Source of the DNA: Desulfobacterales bacterium HSG2 | GTDB taxonomy: Bacteria; Desulfobacterota; Desulfobacteria; Desulfobacterales; 4be13 | Reading direction: 5' to 3' | Length of the DNA stretch: 64,000 bases | NCBI GenBank assembly: GCA_030378035.1 | Contig: JAUCGI010000008.1 | Coordinates: 1-64,000, forward strand | Part shown: piece by piece, positions 36,343 to 45,996 of the stretch | Numbering within the stretch: the first letter of the stretch is position 1 | Layout of the letters: each line of letters begins with the position of its first letter | The notes under the pieces: model-generated | Told to the model about the DNA's origin: nothing | The model's input: the letters and a program-made list of their open reading frames with translations, nothing else | Database searches by the model: none | Translations under genes and position numbers: made by a program

Positions 36343-36996
36343 TCAAGCCGTTCCTTCACAACCTCCTCCTCTTGTCTTTAAAATGCTTATCACCATTGCG
36401 GAATATTCGGAACTTTTATCCTTCATCTGCTCCAGTTGTCTGAGTAAAAGCAATTTGAGGAGTCTGTTTTTTTCTGAACTGAGGCGTTCTGCCAGATTGC
36501 AGACTTCTTCTATCTTCTCCATTTTTCTACATATGAGCGATGATCTGCGAAAAGAATTCAACTCCAATATTCTTACCGTGATCTCAGCCCTTTTCTGACC
36601 AATGCGCCACAAAATGATCGGGCCATGATGTTCCAAGAGCGACTCGACATCATCAATGTAAGGATCAAGAAACGCTTCACCATCCTCGTAGTAGTCATTT
36701 TTTCTTCTGTTGCATTCCGCACACGCCATTGTCATATTATTCCAGTCAAAGTGAAGGTGAACGGCTTTTGAGGAAGGAATTTTATGTTCTATGTCACCAG
36801 GAGTGTTATGTCCTATCTTGCTTTCACAATAAACACATTTGTGACCGGTCTCCTTTTTCAGGGCCTCTTTTATTTTTTTATGGCGATATCTGTACTTTTT
36901 TGTGGAACTATTTTTGTCTTCCAAATATTGATCCAGCCATATATCGGCATTCTGCTTCAGAATCTCAGGTTCATCTGATTTCGTCAGGTTTCTCAC
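36343..36996 (-). CDS. HNH endonuclease, Septu PtuB-like
   Basis: 217 residues from a GTG preceded by GGGGGAG; it starts within the ATPase gene. HNH core: GHKCVYCESKIGHNTPGDIEHKIP, then FDWNNMTMACAECNRRKND. Two CxxC pairs and the EH of the active site are intact. VRNLTKSDEPEILKQNADIW is the typical start of the TIGR02646-like family. With the ATPase before it, it makes a Septu-like pair. Confidence 0.85.
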   Translation of the reverse strand: MRNLTKSDEPEILKQNADIWLDQYLEDKNSSTKKYRYRHKKIKEALKKETGHKCVYCESKIGHNTPGDIEHKIPSSKAVHLHFDWNNMTMACAECNRRKNDYYEDGEAFLDPYIDDVESLLEHHGPIILWRIGQKRAEITVRILELNSFRRSSLICRKMEKIEEVCNLAERLSSEKNRLLKLLLLRQLEQMKDKSSEYSAMVISILKTRGGGCEGTA

Positions 36997-38251
36997 TGCA
37001 ATCTCCCCCGCTCTCAGGAACAAATTCCCGCACAGAGTCACTCAGCCCCAGTTCTCTCAGTTCCCCGTATATTTTCCCAGCGTTTTCTTCTGTGGCATCC
37101 ATACCTGAATACTTTTCCAAGATTTTTTCTATTTTCTCCTGGACCCACACCGGCAAAGTCGTAGGAAGCCCCATAATGTCACGCAGAATTTTGTTCGGGG
37201 ACGCGGACAGGTCAGCATTGTCAAGCCGTTCCGAAATCACCCGCTTATCATCATTAAAGATCAGTCCGTAAACAGATGCGTGAGGGTCTGAGGACACAAT
37301 GAAAGGGCTGTGTGTGGCCACGACAAACTTGTAACCAGGAAATGCCCTTCTCAGCGAAGGCAAAAATTCACGCTGCATACTCGGATGGAGATGATTTTCA
37401 GGTTCGTCTATGATAACGGTGCAATCCGCCTTGTCTGACCCGTACATGAGAATCTGCCACGCCATTCCGAACACATCGCCGATTCCTCCTGACATGGCAT
37501 CCAAAGAAAAATCACCGCTTTCTGTTATCAGCACAATATCCGGCATTCTGATCTCCATGCGTCTGAATCCTATTTCTTTGGGGAGAACCATTCTCAGTAT
37601 CTCCTGGAACCGTTCAAACAACTCGCAATATTCATAAGTTGGCGCGACAGCCTCGTTTCCGTAACCAAACACGGCCAAGGCCACCAATGACTGTTTGAGA
37701 ACGATTCCGGGATTTCTGACATTCTCGGAGCTGTATGTGTGAAACAAAAGGTCTCGGAATTCTTCAGACTGTTGCAGAATTTCCCGGGGATCTGTCGGGA
37801 TGGCGCCGGTTTTCTGATAGGTCACAACGGGTCTGTGCGACGGGATATGCACCCCGGGAACATGTCTCTGATCCTGATATTGCAGACTGTACTGAGGGCC
37901 GGTGTATGGGGGTGCCGTCAGGATGCATCTGTGTCCGCTGGCGTATTCAATCGTGCCGATCTGAACTGCCCGGTCTGTCTCAGAATCTTTCTCGGGCTCT
38001 TCCCACACATCGGATCGGAGGTTTCGCCTCTTACCCGGAAACAGCGATGAAACCAGCCTCACATCCCAGCCGAAATGCCTTGCGAGCACATTCAGAACAG
38101 TTGTTTTCCCACATCCGTTGGATCCTGTCAGGATACACAAATCCCTGTCAAAATCAATGCGGACATGTTCAAATTGTCTCCATCTGTACAGTTCCAGTTG
38201 TCTGAATTGTTCCATCAGCGAACCTTTTTTATTCTTTTGCTGGCTCATCAA
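36971..38251 (-). CDS. AAA family ATPase, Septu PtuA-like
   Basis: 426 residues. Walker A TGSNGCGKTTVLN (near residue 38), Walker B CTVIIDEPENHLHPSMQ (near 282) and VVATHSPFIVSSDP. The 3' end overlaps the HNH gene by 26 bases. It is a different ATPase from those at 14902-17798, so the window holds two independent Septu-like loci. Expected role: hold the HNH nuclease inactive until phage infection; inferred from the family. Confidence 0.85.
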   Translation of the reverse strand: MMSQQKNKKGSLMEQFRQLELYRWRQFEHVRIDFDRDLCILTGSNGCGKTTVLNVLARHFGWDVRLVSSLFPGKRRNLRSDVWEEPEKDSETDRAVQIGTIEYASGHRCILTAPPYTGPQYSLQYQDQRHVPGVHIPSHRPVVTYQKTGAIPTDPREILQQSEEFRDLLFHTYSSENVRNPGIVLKQSLVALAVFGYGNEAVAPTYEYCELFERFQEILRMVLPKEIGFRRMEIRMPDIVLITESGDFSLDAMSGGIGDVFGMAWQILMYGSDKADCTVIIDEPENHLHPSMQREFLPSLRRAFPGYKFVVATHSPFIVSSDPHASVYGLIFNDDKRVISERLDNADLSASPNKILRDIMGLPTTLPVWVQEKIEKILEKYSGMDATEENAGKIYGELRELGLSDSVREFVPESGGDCSEKPDEIR

Positions 38252-38293
38252 AGTCTGTTTTTTAACCGAATCGTGATTTGGCGAACCATCATA

Positions 38294-39484
38294 TCAAATA
38301 AGTTCATGCAATGTTTTCAAGAAAAAGGGGATATGGTATTTGGGATTATTATCCGATTTCCCTATCTCCGAATAAAAATGTGCTATCCTTGACATAAGCT
38401 GCTCTCTGAAGTTTTCAAGAGGCCCGGCCCATTCTTTCTGGATGCCATAATTGTCTCGCAGTGTTTTTCCAATTCTTCCTGGTTGTGGCTCATTTTCAGT
38501 CTGATGTCCGCTTCAAAAGTTTTGGTTCCAATTCTTTGACGTGGGCGGGGGTAAGCGCTTCGCATAAGTCAAAAGAATGGGTTGCAAGAATATACTGATT
38601 GTTCGGGGTCCATTGCATCAGGTCCCTGACAATCTGATATTGCCAATCCGGATGAAGGGCGATTTCAATTTCATCCATGAGTACAATGGCATCCTCTATC
38701 TTATTATATTTGGTCCACATATAGAGACTGAGCCTTTTCAATTCGCCATGGCTCAGGTCCTTCGCAGGGCCGCTAAAAATCTCTGATATGCTCTTTCATC
38801 GGCCTTGCCTGCATGCAATAGTATCTCTTGTAAATTCAAGCCCTCGTAACCCATCTGCAACGGAATGGAGAGACGCTCCGGAATTACTTTCGGGTAATCC
38901 TGAGAAACTTTGCCCTTAAGATAGGAAGGCTGGAAATGGTATGAAAATGCCTGAGCCATATCCCGAAAAAAACGCCGGCCGATAATTTTAATATTCTCTT
39001 TTGCTGATTCCCCGAGTTTTCTGCAAAGTAACAACCTGTCAGCCGGCTTTTTCCAACCGCTCTCTGTCTCATGCCAGTCCGCTGAATTATTTTCACGAAT
39101 ACGAATTTTTTCCCTGCATGACACCCCGTTCATAGCCCTCATATCCTCACAGAGATCGATTGAATATTCAGCTTCACTCTTTCCCCCTGTCCAAGTGCAG
39201 GAGAATGTGATCGGTTCATCTTTATCTGAAAAGCGATTTCTATGGGGAAACAGATCCGCTGATCTCAAAATATCTCTGTCAGATTCTCTGAAATTTTTTG
39301 GAATATCATTTCCCTCACTGTCATCAGGCATAGCGTGTGCGATTAACCGGGAAAAATGCCTTATGCCCTCCAGGAAATTCGTTTTGCCGGAATTGTTATT
39401 GCCGATAAGGAGCGTTATCGGTCCCAGAGTCAGTTGGGTGTCTGTATGAGTTCGATAATTTTTTAATCTTATTTTTTTAAACAT
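38294..39484 (-). pseudogene. AAA15-type ATPase gene with two frameshifts
   Basis: Three frames together make one ATPase of about 395 residues. N-terminal part to about 38790: FKKIRLKNYRTHTDTQLTL, Walker A GNNNSGKTNFLEG. Shift at a T5 run near 38790 restores FFSGPAKDLSHGELKRLSLY (ABC signature), Walker B AIVLMDEIEIALHPDWQ and ILATHSFDLCEAL. A second shift near 38535 restores GRIGKTLRDNYGIQKEWAG, then ENFREQLMSRIAHFYSEIGKSD, ending at 38294. As written the gene cannot make a full protein. Confidence 0.8.
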
Positions 39485-39517
39485 CTTTATCTTTCAGGGA
39501 AAGGTTTGAGCAATTTT

Positions 39518-39829
39518 CTATGTCCAAAGCCAATGCCGAAGCTTAACAAGTTCTGTAAGTTTTTCAGTGTCCTCATTATATTTTTGATCATCATTTGTTA
39601 TAATCTCTTCAAGTTTTTTTCTCTGCTTCCACCATTCGTATAAATCCCTCAGTTTTTTCTCTGCTTCTCTGGTTTTCTCATCGTGGTTCCAATCAATATC
39701 TCCGTCAAGCAGTTTTTCCTCTTCGATGCAATCCTCGAGAAGCTGAAAGCAGGCGTGAAACATCACAACATCCTTATCATTCCATCCGTCACCGAGACTT
39801 TTTATTTTCAGAATATTAGCGGGTTCCAT
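39518..39829 (-). CDS. Small acidic protein of unknown function
   Basis: 103 residues, MEPANILKIKSLGDGWNDKD at the start and a charged helical body (KTREAEKKLRDLYEWWKQRKKLEEI). It lies between the HEPN-like gene and the broken ATPase, in line with both. The family is not recognised; similar small proteins accompany defence loci and phage genes, but I cannot assign a role. Confidence 0.6.
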   Translation of the reverse strand: MEPANILKIKSLGDGWNDKDVVMFHACFQLLEDCIEEEKLLDGDIDWNHDEKTREAEKKLRDLYEWWKQRKKLEEIITNDDQKYNEDTEKLTELVKLRHWLWT

Positions 39830-39905
39830 AATGATTTCCTTCCAAAATGCCTGTGATCAAAAGCTTCATGATAATCTCATCAGCAAAACTCATTTCCCCA
39901 TCCGT

Positions 39906-41009
39906 TTACGACACGGCATTCCGTTTGTTCGTTTTCCTGACCAGAAAGAATGTATGATTTTCTTTGGCTCTGAACGGCACGCTTATGCCGATGTCCACGC
40001 CTGCCAAACTTGCTGGCACTTCCCTATAGCTTACATTCTCCACCTGGAGTTCCATAATTTTTCCTGCGATATAAGGGAGAATATCGTTTGCAGTTTTGGC
40101 GACAAGCAAATCCCCTACTTTGATCGTCGTCTCTTTCACTGATATACCAACGACCTTCCCTTGTTTAAATATTTTGATGGGTGATCCCAGTTCTGTTCCG
40201 TTATATTTTACTTCATATTTCAGCACTTCACTATAGACAACTTCATACAATGCCTTGCCGTAAGCTTCAAAGAGCGGAATATAGTTTTCCAGAATCGTTA
40301 TGTTATCGAGAAGTTGAACCGGCGGTTCTCCGTGTGCGACTTTGTTTCTGCGCTCAATCAGATGGTTCAAATCGGATAAGGCCAAGTTCGGTTCCGTGTG
40401 ATCCACACTCGCCGGATCCTTCTCTTTCAAATATCTGGTAAAAACAGGGCATTTTATCACACGACCTGAGACATTCCTGACACCGACACTGGCAAATGAA
40501 CTGGCGATCACATCAGGCCAGAAATTGGCTGTATGATGGATAAACGGATATGGATTGATCCGATATCCGGCTGAATTGCTGATGCAGGAGTACAGATCGG
40601 ATATTAACTGTTTTTTTGTAACGAATTCTTTTTCTTTATATTTCGATTCCTCAATATATTTCATAAACTCAACAGAAATATCTATGTAATTTTTGGTTAT
40701 AGCTTCCGGAAGTGCTGAATATACTGGAATTATCACATTCAATTGTTTCAGATAAGATTCAATCAGCGACTCGACAAACTGCTCAAGAAACCCGTAAAGC
40801 GATACAATGATAGAGTTGTACTCGAATTGCTGCTTTTTTTTCCGAGCAGCCAATATGTATTTCTGATACTCTGAAACCAAAGATTCACATTCCGTTTGCG
40901 ACTTTTTATCGACCTCAGATGAAATCAGGCGGGATTCCAATTCAAGTCCCTGAATGTAATGCCGCAACTCATCAAGTTCTTTTTCAAAAGACTGAAGCGT
41001 ATTTTCCAC
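39906..41009 (-). CDS. HEPN-like protein, MAE_28990/MAE_18760 family
   Basis: 367 residues starting at GTG 5 bases after the DUF262 stop. N-terminal coiled helices, a helical core (YNSIIVSLYGFLEQFVESL) and the HEPN RNase motif R-x4-H in LIERRNKVAHGEPP near residue 230. A C-terminal beta-rich part follows. The family is commonly next to DUF262 genes, and here follows three of them. Likely a ribonuclease effector, inferred from the HEPN motif. Confidence 0.75.
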   Translation of the reverse strand: MENTLQSFEKELDELRHYIQGLELESRLISSEVDKKSQTECESLVSEYQKYILAARKKKQQFEYNSIIVSLYGFLEQFVESLIESYLKQLNVIIPVYSALPEAITKNYIDISVEFMKYIEESKYKEKEFVTKKQLISDLYSCISNSAGYRINPYPFIHHTANFWPDVIASSFASVGVRNVSGRVIKCPVFTRYLKEKDPASVDHTEPNLALSDLNHLIERRNKVAHGEPPVQLLDNITILENYIPLFEAYGKALYEVVYSEVLKYEVKYNGTELGSPIKIFKQGKVVGISVKETTIKVGDLLVAKTANDILPYIAGKIMELQVENVSYREVPASLAGVDIGISVPFRAKENHTFFLVRKTNKRNAVS

Positions 41010-41014
41010 CTTAA

Positions 41015-42199
41015 TTATCCTATTATATTCGCTATGATATCCTCAAAAAGTGCGATTCTCCTCTCAAGATCATCTTGATGGATGTGCCTCTCACCTTTGA
41101 ACACATAGTAATTTGTCCTGTAAAGTTCTTCGAGACCATATTGAATTTTCTCACATGAGTCAAGAATCCGTTTCCTATTTTCGACATGCTGACTAAAAAC
41201 ATACATCATCGGATCATAGACCGCCATCGTCGCTCCTTTCCACCAAACCCATTCGTCATTCCAGGGATGCCTCAACCAAAACGCTCTTTCCCCAAAAGTG
41301 TCATAAACCAAACGGATTGTCTGCTCAAACAAATCCTCCAACTTTGTCAGCACCTCCTGAGAGAACTCCTGATTACCATGTCGGAGAAACTCATCCAAAT
41401 AATGTTTGAGAGACTCTCCCGGATGCATCAGTTCCCGTCGCTGTCTGTTTGCGAAAAATCGCAATACCAGTTCCACATCTTCCATTCTCTGGTAATGCTT
41501 ATTTTCAATTAATAATTCCTCATCATCTGTCTCCGCGATATTCCATGTGCTGCGTAAATATTTGTTGTGAGACAATTTACAACAGAGGTCGTTCAGCGGC
41601 CCTCTGAGAATGGCATTCCGGATTTCCTGGGGGGTGATCCTGACGTCCCCGCTGTTGATTCGCTCGAAGACCATATGTTTCAGTCCTTGCGCCTCGTTCT
41701 CATCTTTAGGTGTTTCATACAGCAAAATGACCGAGGAAAGATAGCGCCCGTCAATGCCCCGTTTTATCCGGTCAGGAATCTGTGAATATCTGCGTCCGTC
41801 AAGTTCCGGCCATTTTTCCAGTCCTTCCAAAACAAAATTGTCCTTGTAGAACTCATACACAGCATTAAGACGCTGAAAACCGTCCACGACTTCATAGTGT
41901 GAGGGGCGGTCTTCATAGAGAAAAATCGGCGGAACCGGCACGTTTATTATGAAAGACTCTATCAAATGAGACTTTTTCCTGTTGTGCCACCGATGTCGTC
42001 TCCGGAATTCCGGCTGTAATTCACAATCCCCCCTATCAAGCATGGCAATGATTCTCTTTAAAGGATGCCGCCCATCCATGGTCACAATTCTAATTTCGCC
42101 CTTCACATATTTCAGATTGATATCCTCATCGGACATCCAATCAGTGGCTTTTTCGTGACGCGTAAAAGTAAGCCTTTCATTTGGAAATAAAGACAACAT
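41015..42199 (-). CDS. DUF262 protein 1 (ParB/GmrS-like)
   Basis: 394 residues from the ATG with GGAGG 4-5 bases upstream; the longer reading from 42235 is rejected. DUF262 features: ELQPEFRRRHRWHNRKKSHLIESFI (substrate/nucleotide-binding arm) and YEVVDGFQRLNAVYEF, where the usual DGQQR is DGFQR. No DUF1524 HNH domain follows, unlike GmrSD. The C-terminal half (about 230-394) is shared with the two DUF262 genes upstream. It is next to the HEPN-like gene. Confidence 0.85.
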   Translation of the reverse strand: MLSLFPNERLTFTRHEKATDWMSDEDINLKYVKGEIRIVTMDGRHPLKRIIAMLDRGDCELQPEFRRRHRWHNRKKSHLIESFIINVPVPPIFLYEDRPSHYEVVDGFQRLNAVYEFYKDNFVLEGLEKWPELDGRRYSQIPDRIKRGIDGRYLSSVILLYETPKDENEAQGLKHMVFERINSGDVRITPQEIRNAILRGPLNDLCCKLSHNKYLRSTWNIAETDDEELLIENKHYQRMEDVELVLRFFANRQRRELMHPGESLKHYLDEFLRHGNQEFSQEVLTKLEDLFEQTIRLVYDTFGERAFWLRHPWNDEWVWWKGATMAVYDPMMYVFSQHVENRKRILDSCEKIQYGLEELYRTNYYVFKGERHIHQDDLERRIALFEDIIANIIG

Positions 42200-42254
42200 A
42201 TATCCTCCTTCTGTTTTTATGTGCTTAAACCTCAAACAGGAGAGGTAAATGAAC

Positions 42255-43517
42255 TCAGCCGAGTTCCCTGAATATCATAGCGTAGCCCTTCTTGAAAAGA
42301 TTGAAGCGTATTTTCCACATTTTTTTTATCCTAATTATGTCTGTTATCAGTTTTTCAAAAAGTGCGATTCTTTTCCCAACCTGATGGATATCTTCTTCCC
42401 GGAACATATCATAATTTTCCTTGTAAAAATCTTCAATTCCGCTCCGGAATTTCTGATCACATTGAAGAATCCGCCCGACATCACTTACATGCTGGCTAAT
42501 GACATACATCAGAGGATCATACACCGCTATTGTCGCTTCCGGCCACCAAATCCATTCATTATTTCGATAACGGGGCAGCCAAAATGCTTTTTCACCGAAA
42601 ATTTCATACACCAGGCGAATCGTCTCATTAAATAACGCTTCCGAATCTTTCAGTCTCTCTTCAGAAAACTGTTCATTACCGTATTTGAGAAATCTGTCCA
42701 GATATTCCTTGACAGATTCCTCCTGACATAACTCTTTCTCTCTGTTCGCGAGAAATCGCAGCACCAGTTCCACATCTTCCATTCTCTGATAATGTTCATT
42801 GGCAAGCAGCTCATCGGAAATCACATCATCCGTTTCTCCGGCATCAGGCTCCGGAATATCCCATGTCCGACACAAATATTTATTGCGGGATAACTTGCGA
42901 CAGAGATCGTTCAGTCGTCCTTTGTAGATAAAACTTCTGCTTTCCTGATGGGTAATCCTGCTCCCACCGGTATTCATTCGTTCAAAAACCATTTGTCTGA
43001 ACTGCGCTTCATCTCCCTTCCTGACGGCTTTGCTAGGCAGCAAAGTAAAGGATGAGAGATTTCGCCGGATAAGACCCTCTTTTATCTGGTCAGGAAGCTG
43101 GGAATATCTTCGTCCGTTGAGTTCCGGCCATTTTTCCAGTCCTTCCAAAACAAGTTTGTCCCTGAAGAGATCATAAACAGCATTAATACGCTGAAAACCG
43201 TCCACGACTTCATAGTGTGAGGGGCGGTCTTCATAGAGAAAAACCGGCGGGACTGGCACGTTTATTAGGAAAGACTCTATCAAAAGCGACTTTTTCCTGT
43301 TATTCCACTGATATCGTCTTCGGAATTCCGGCTGTAATTCATAATCTCCCTTCTCAAGCATGGTAACAACTCTCTTTAAAGGATGCAGCGATTCCATGGT
43401 CACAATTCTGACTCCGTACTTCAGACTGATATCCTCATCGGATATCCAATCAGTGGCTTTTTCGTGACGCGTAGAAGTAAGTGTTTCGTTTTCAAAAGGC
43501 TGAAGCGTATTTTCCAT
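42255..43517 (-). CDS. DUF262 protein 2, chimeric ends
   Basis: 420 residues. Its first eight residues (MENTLQPF) are those of the HEPN-like protein, then DUF262 begins (ETLTSTRHEKATDW). DGFQRINAVYDL replaces DGQQR. The last 25 residues, after ITDIIRI, are an out-of-frame reading of another copy of the HEPN gene start. The gene thus carries HEPN stumps on both sides, showing that a DUF262-HEPN unit was duplicated and the HEPN parts deleted. Confidence 0.85.
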   Translation of the reverse strand: MENTLQPFENETLTSTRHEKATDWISDEDISLKYGVRIVTMESLHPLKRVVTMLEKGDYELQPEFRRRYQWNNRKKSLLIESFLINVPVPPVFLYEDRPSHYEVVDGFQRINAVYDLFRDKLVLEGLEKWPELNGRRYSQLPDQIKEGLIRRNLSSFTLLPSKAVRKGDEAQFRQMVFERMNTGGSRITHQESRSFIYKGRLNDLCRKLSRNKYLCRTWDIPEPDAGETDDVISDELLANEHYQRMEDVELVLRFLANREKELCQEESVKEYLDRFLKYGNEQFSEERLKDSEALFNETIRLVYEIFGEKAFWLPRYRNNEWIWWPEATIAVYDPLMYVISQHVSDVGRILQCDQKFRSGIEDFYKENYDMFREEDIHQVGKRIALFEKLITDIIRIKKMWKIRFNLFKKGYAMIFRELG

Positions 43518-43519
43518 AA

Positions 43520-45259
43520 TTATCCTATTATACTCGCTATGAAATCCTCAAAAAGTGCGATTTGCCTATCAATATCATCCTGATGAATACACTTGAACTC
43601 ATGGTAATTTGTTCTGTAAAGCTCTTCGAGACCATATTGAATTTTCTCATGTGAGTCAAGAATCCGTTTCCTATTTTCGACATGCTGACTAAAAACATAC
43701 ATCATCGGATCATAGACCGTCATTGTCGCTTCTCTCCACCAAACCAATCCGTCACTCCGGGGACGCATCAGCCAAAACGCTCTTTTCCCAAAAATGTCAT
43801 AAATCAAACGGATTGTCCGGTTGAACAAATCCTCCAACTTTCTCAGCACCTCCTGAGAGAACTCCTGATTACCATGTCGGAGAAACTCATCCAAATAATG
43901 TTTGAGAGACTCTCCCGGATGCATCAGTTCCCGTCGCTGTCTGTTTGCGAAAAATCGCAATACCAGTTCCACATCTTCCATTCTCTGGTAATGCTTATTT
44001 TCAATTAATAATTCCTCATCATCTGTCTCCGGGATATCCCATGTTTTGCATAAATATTTATTGCGAGATAGTTTGCAACAGAGGTCGTTCAGCGGCCCTC
44101 TGAGAATAGCATTTCGGTTTTCCTGCGGGGTAAGACTGGTGCCTCCGCTGTTGATTCGCTCAAAAACCATTTGTTTAAACTTTAGCGTTTCCTCTTCGTC
44201 TTTGGGTGTTTCATACAACAAAATGATGGCGGATAGATACTGCCTGTCAATGCCCTGTCTTATCTGGTCAGGAAGCTGGGAATATCTGTATCCGTTAAGT
44301 TCAGGCCATTTTTCCAGTCCTTCCAGAACCAGTTTGTCCGTATAGAACTCGTATATGGCAGTCAGTCGCTGAGGGCCGTCCATTACTTCATAGTGTGAAA
44401 TACGGTCTTCATAGAGAAATATCGGAGGAATGGGTACGTTCATTATAAATGATTCAATTAACTTGGATTTTTTGTAATTGTACCATCTGTGGCGTCTCCG
44501 GAACTCCGGTTGTAGTTCATAATCACCGCTGTCAAGCATGGTGACAATTTTCTTTAACGGATACCGAGCCAGTTCGGTCACGATTATGAATTCGTCCTTC
44601 ACATATTTCAGATTGATATCCTCATCGGACGTCCAATCAGTGGTTTCTTCATGATGTGTAACAGCTCGTCCTCTGGGGATGAAACTTCTGCTTTCCTGAT
44701 GGGTAATCCTGCTTCCCCCGGTATTCATTCGTTCAAAAATCATTTGTCTGAACTGCGATTCATCTCCGTTCTTGGCAGCTTTGCCGGGCAACAAAATAAA
44801 GGATGAGAGATTTCTCCGGATAAGAGCCGTTTTTATCCGATCAGGAAGCTGGGAATATCTGCGTCCGTTGAGTTCCGGCCATTTTTCCAGTCCTTCCAAA
44901 ACAAGTTTGTCCCTGAAGAGATCATAAACAGCTTTAAGACGCTGAAAGCCGTCGATGACTTCATAGTGTGAGGGGCGGTCTTCATAGAGAAAAACCGGCG
45001 GGACCGGCACGTTTATAAGGAAAGACTCTGTCAAAAGCGACTTTTTCCTGTTATTCCACCGATGTCGTCTCCGGAATTCCGGCTGTAATTCATAATCCCC
45101 CTTCTCAAGCATGGTGGCAACCCTCTTCAAAGGATATCGCTCATTCATGGTCACGATTCGGATATCGCCCTTCATATATTTCAGATTGATATCCTCATCG
45201 GACATCGAATCCGTAACTTCTTCATGACGTGTAAGTCTTTCATCTGGAAATAAAGCCAT
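43520..45259 (-). CDS. DUF262 protein 3 with duplicated N-terminal domain
   Basis: 579 residues: a first partial DUF262 region (1-195, with IDGFQRLKAVYDL) ends at HQESRSFIPRGR and a second, complete one begins at AVTHHEETTDW (with MDGPQRLTAIYEF). The second half resembles protein 1, the first half protein 2. A single frame joins them, so this looks like an in-frame recombination product of two neighbouring genes. It is first in the operon. Confidence 0.82.
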   Translation of the reverse strand: MALFPDERLTRHEEVTDSMSDEDINLKYMKGDIRIVTMNERYPLKRVATMLEKGDYELQPEFRRRHRWNNRKKSLLTESFLINVPVPPVFLYEDRPSHYEVIDGFQRLKAVYDLFRDKLVLEGLEKWPELNGRRYSQLPDRIKTALIRRNLSSFILLPGKAAKNGDESQFRQMIFERMNTGGSRITHQESRSFIPRGRAVTHHEETTDWTSDEDINLKYVKDEFIIVTELARYPLKKIVTMLDSGDYELQPEFRRRHRWYNYKKSKLIESFIMNVPIPPIFLYEDRISHYEVMDGPQRLTAIYEFYTDKLVLEGLEKWPELNGYRYSQLPDQIRQGIDRQYLSAIILLYETPKDEEETLKFKQMVFERINSGGTSLTPQENRNAILRGPLNDLCCKLSRNKYLCKTWDIPETDDEELLIENKHYQRMEDVELVLRFFANRQRRELMHPGESLKHYLDEFLRHGNQEFSQEVLRKLEDLFNRTIRLIYDIFGKRAFWLMRPRSDGLVWWREATMTVYDPMMYVFSQHVENRKRILDSHEKIQYGLEELYRTNYHEFKCIHQDDIDRQIALFEDFIASIIG

Positions 45260-45280
45260 GTATCCTTACCTAGTGTTTTC

Positions 45281-45572
45281 CTTCAGTAACGCGTTCATCA
45301 GAGACTCGGAACTCCCGAATTTTAATATGCCCTTTGGAATCACGAGCCACGGCATAAAAACATATCCGGCCATTTTAAGTTCGTAGTTCCGCCTTTAGGC
45401 GGTGCCGGAACTACGAACTTAAACTGCCTTCAGCAACGCGTTCATCAGAGACTCGGAACCCCCGAATTTTAATATGCCCTTTGGAATCACGAGCCACGGC
45501 ATAAAAATATATCCGGCCATTTTAAGTTCGTAGTTCCGCACCGCCTAAAGGCGGAACTACGAACTTAAACTA
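45281..45572. repeat. Two tandem 146-base units with an inverted hairpin core
   Basis: Units 45281-45427 and 45428-45572 are nearly identical. Each ends in a hairpin with 15-base arms (AAGTTCGTAGTTCCG and its complement). The centre reads CCTTTAGGCGGTGC in copy 1 and CACCGCCTAAAGG in copy 2: the reverse complement, one base shorter. The core has therefore flipped in one copy relative to the other. Confidence 0.85.
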
Positions 45573-45588
45573 CTTTTCAGGCAAAATG

Positions 45589-45835
45589 AAGGATGCCAAA
45601 ATTATCTTCCATTTTTTGGCATCCTTCACAGAAGTCCAAAAGTAGTTTACGCTTCTGGTAAAGGCGCAGAGGCGCAGAGGCGCAGGGAAACAAAAACTTT
45701 GCAGCCTTTGTTGTGGAAATAAAAGTGTAAACTGGGCAATGAAGGATGCCCACTTTTTTTGAGGAACAAACTCATCCGCGTTTGTCTGCGTCCCGCTGTT
45801 CCCTCAAAAGTGTCAACTGACAAATGAAGGATGCC
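45589..45835. mobile_element. MITE-like repeats ending in GGCATCCTT / AAGGATGCC
   Basis: Terminal motifs occur at 45589-45597, 45618-45626 (inverted), 45742-45750 and 45827-45835. Interior pieces (GGCGCAGAGGCGCAGAG and ACGCGGAT-like segments) recur in the 47-48.5 kb region. Apparent short reading frames here are repeat translation. The following gap to 45996 is A/T-rich, with AAGCTTGAACAAAA twice, and shows no gene. Confidence 0.7.
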
Positions 45836-45996
45836 CATTTTTTTTTACCTATTAATATTAAGGTTAAAAATATCTTTGATACAGTTAAATATAAACCGTT
45901 TTCTGATCATTCAGGAAGCTTGAACAAAAAGCTTGAACAAAAAACCCGGGTTTAAGTTCATACGCGCCAAGTTTTCAAAACTCTTTACAGAACAAT

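Noticed and set aside
39906-45259. GmrSD-type modification-dependent restriction system
   Set aside because: The DUF262 proteins lack the DUF1524 HNH domain and no separate DUF1524 gene is present.
45647-45838. A 63-codon frame on the minus strand
   Set aside because: It spans two repeat elements and has no ribosome site or homology that I can see.
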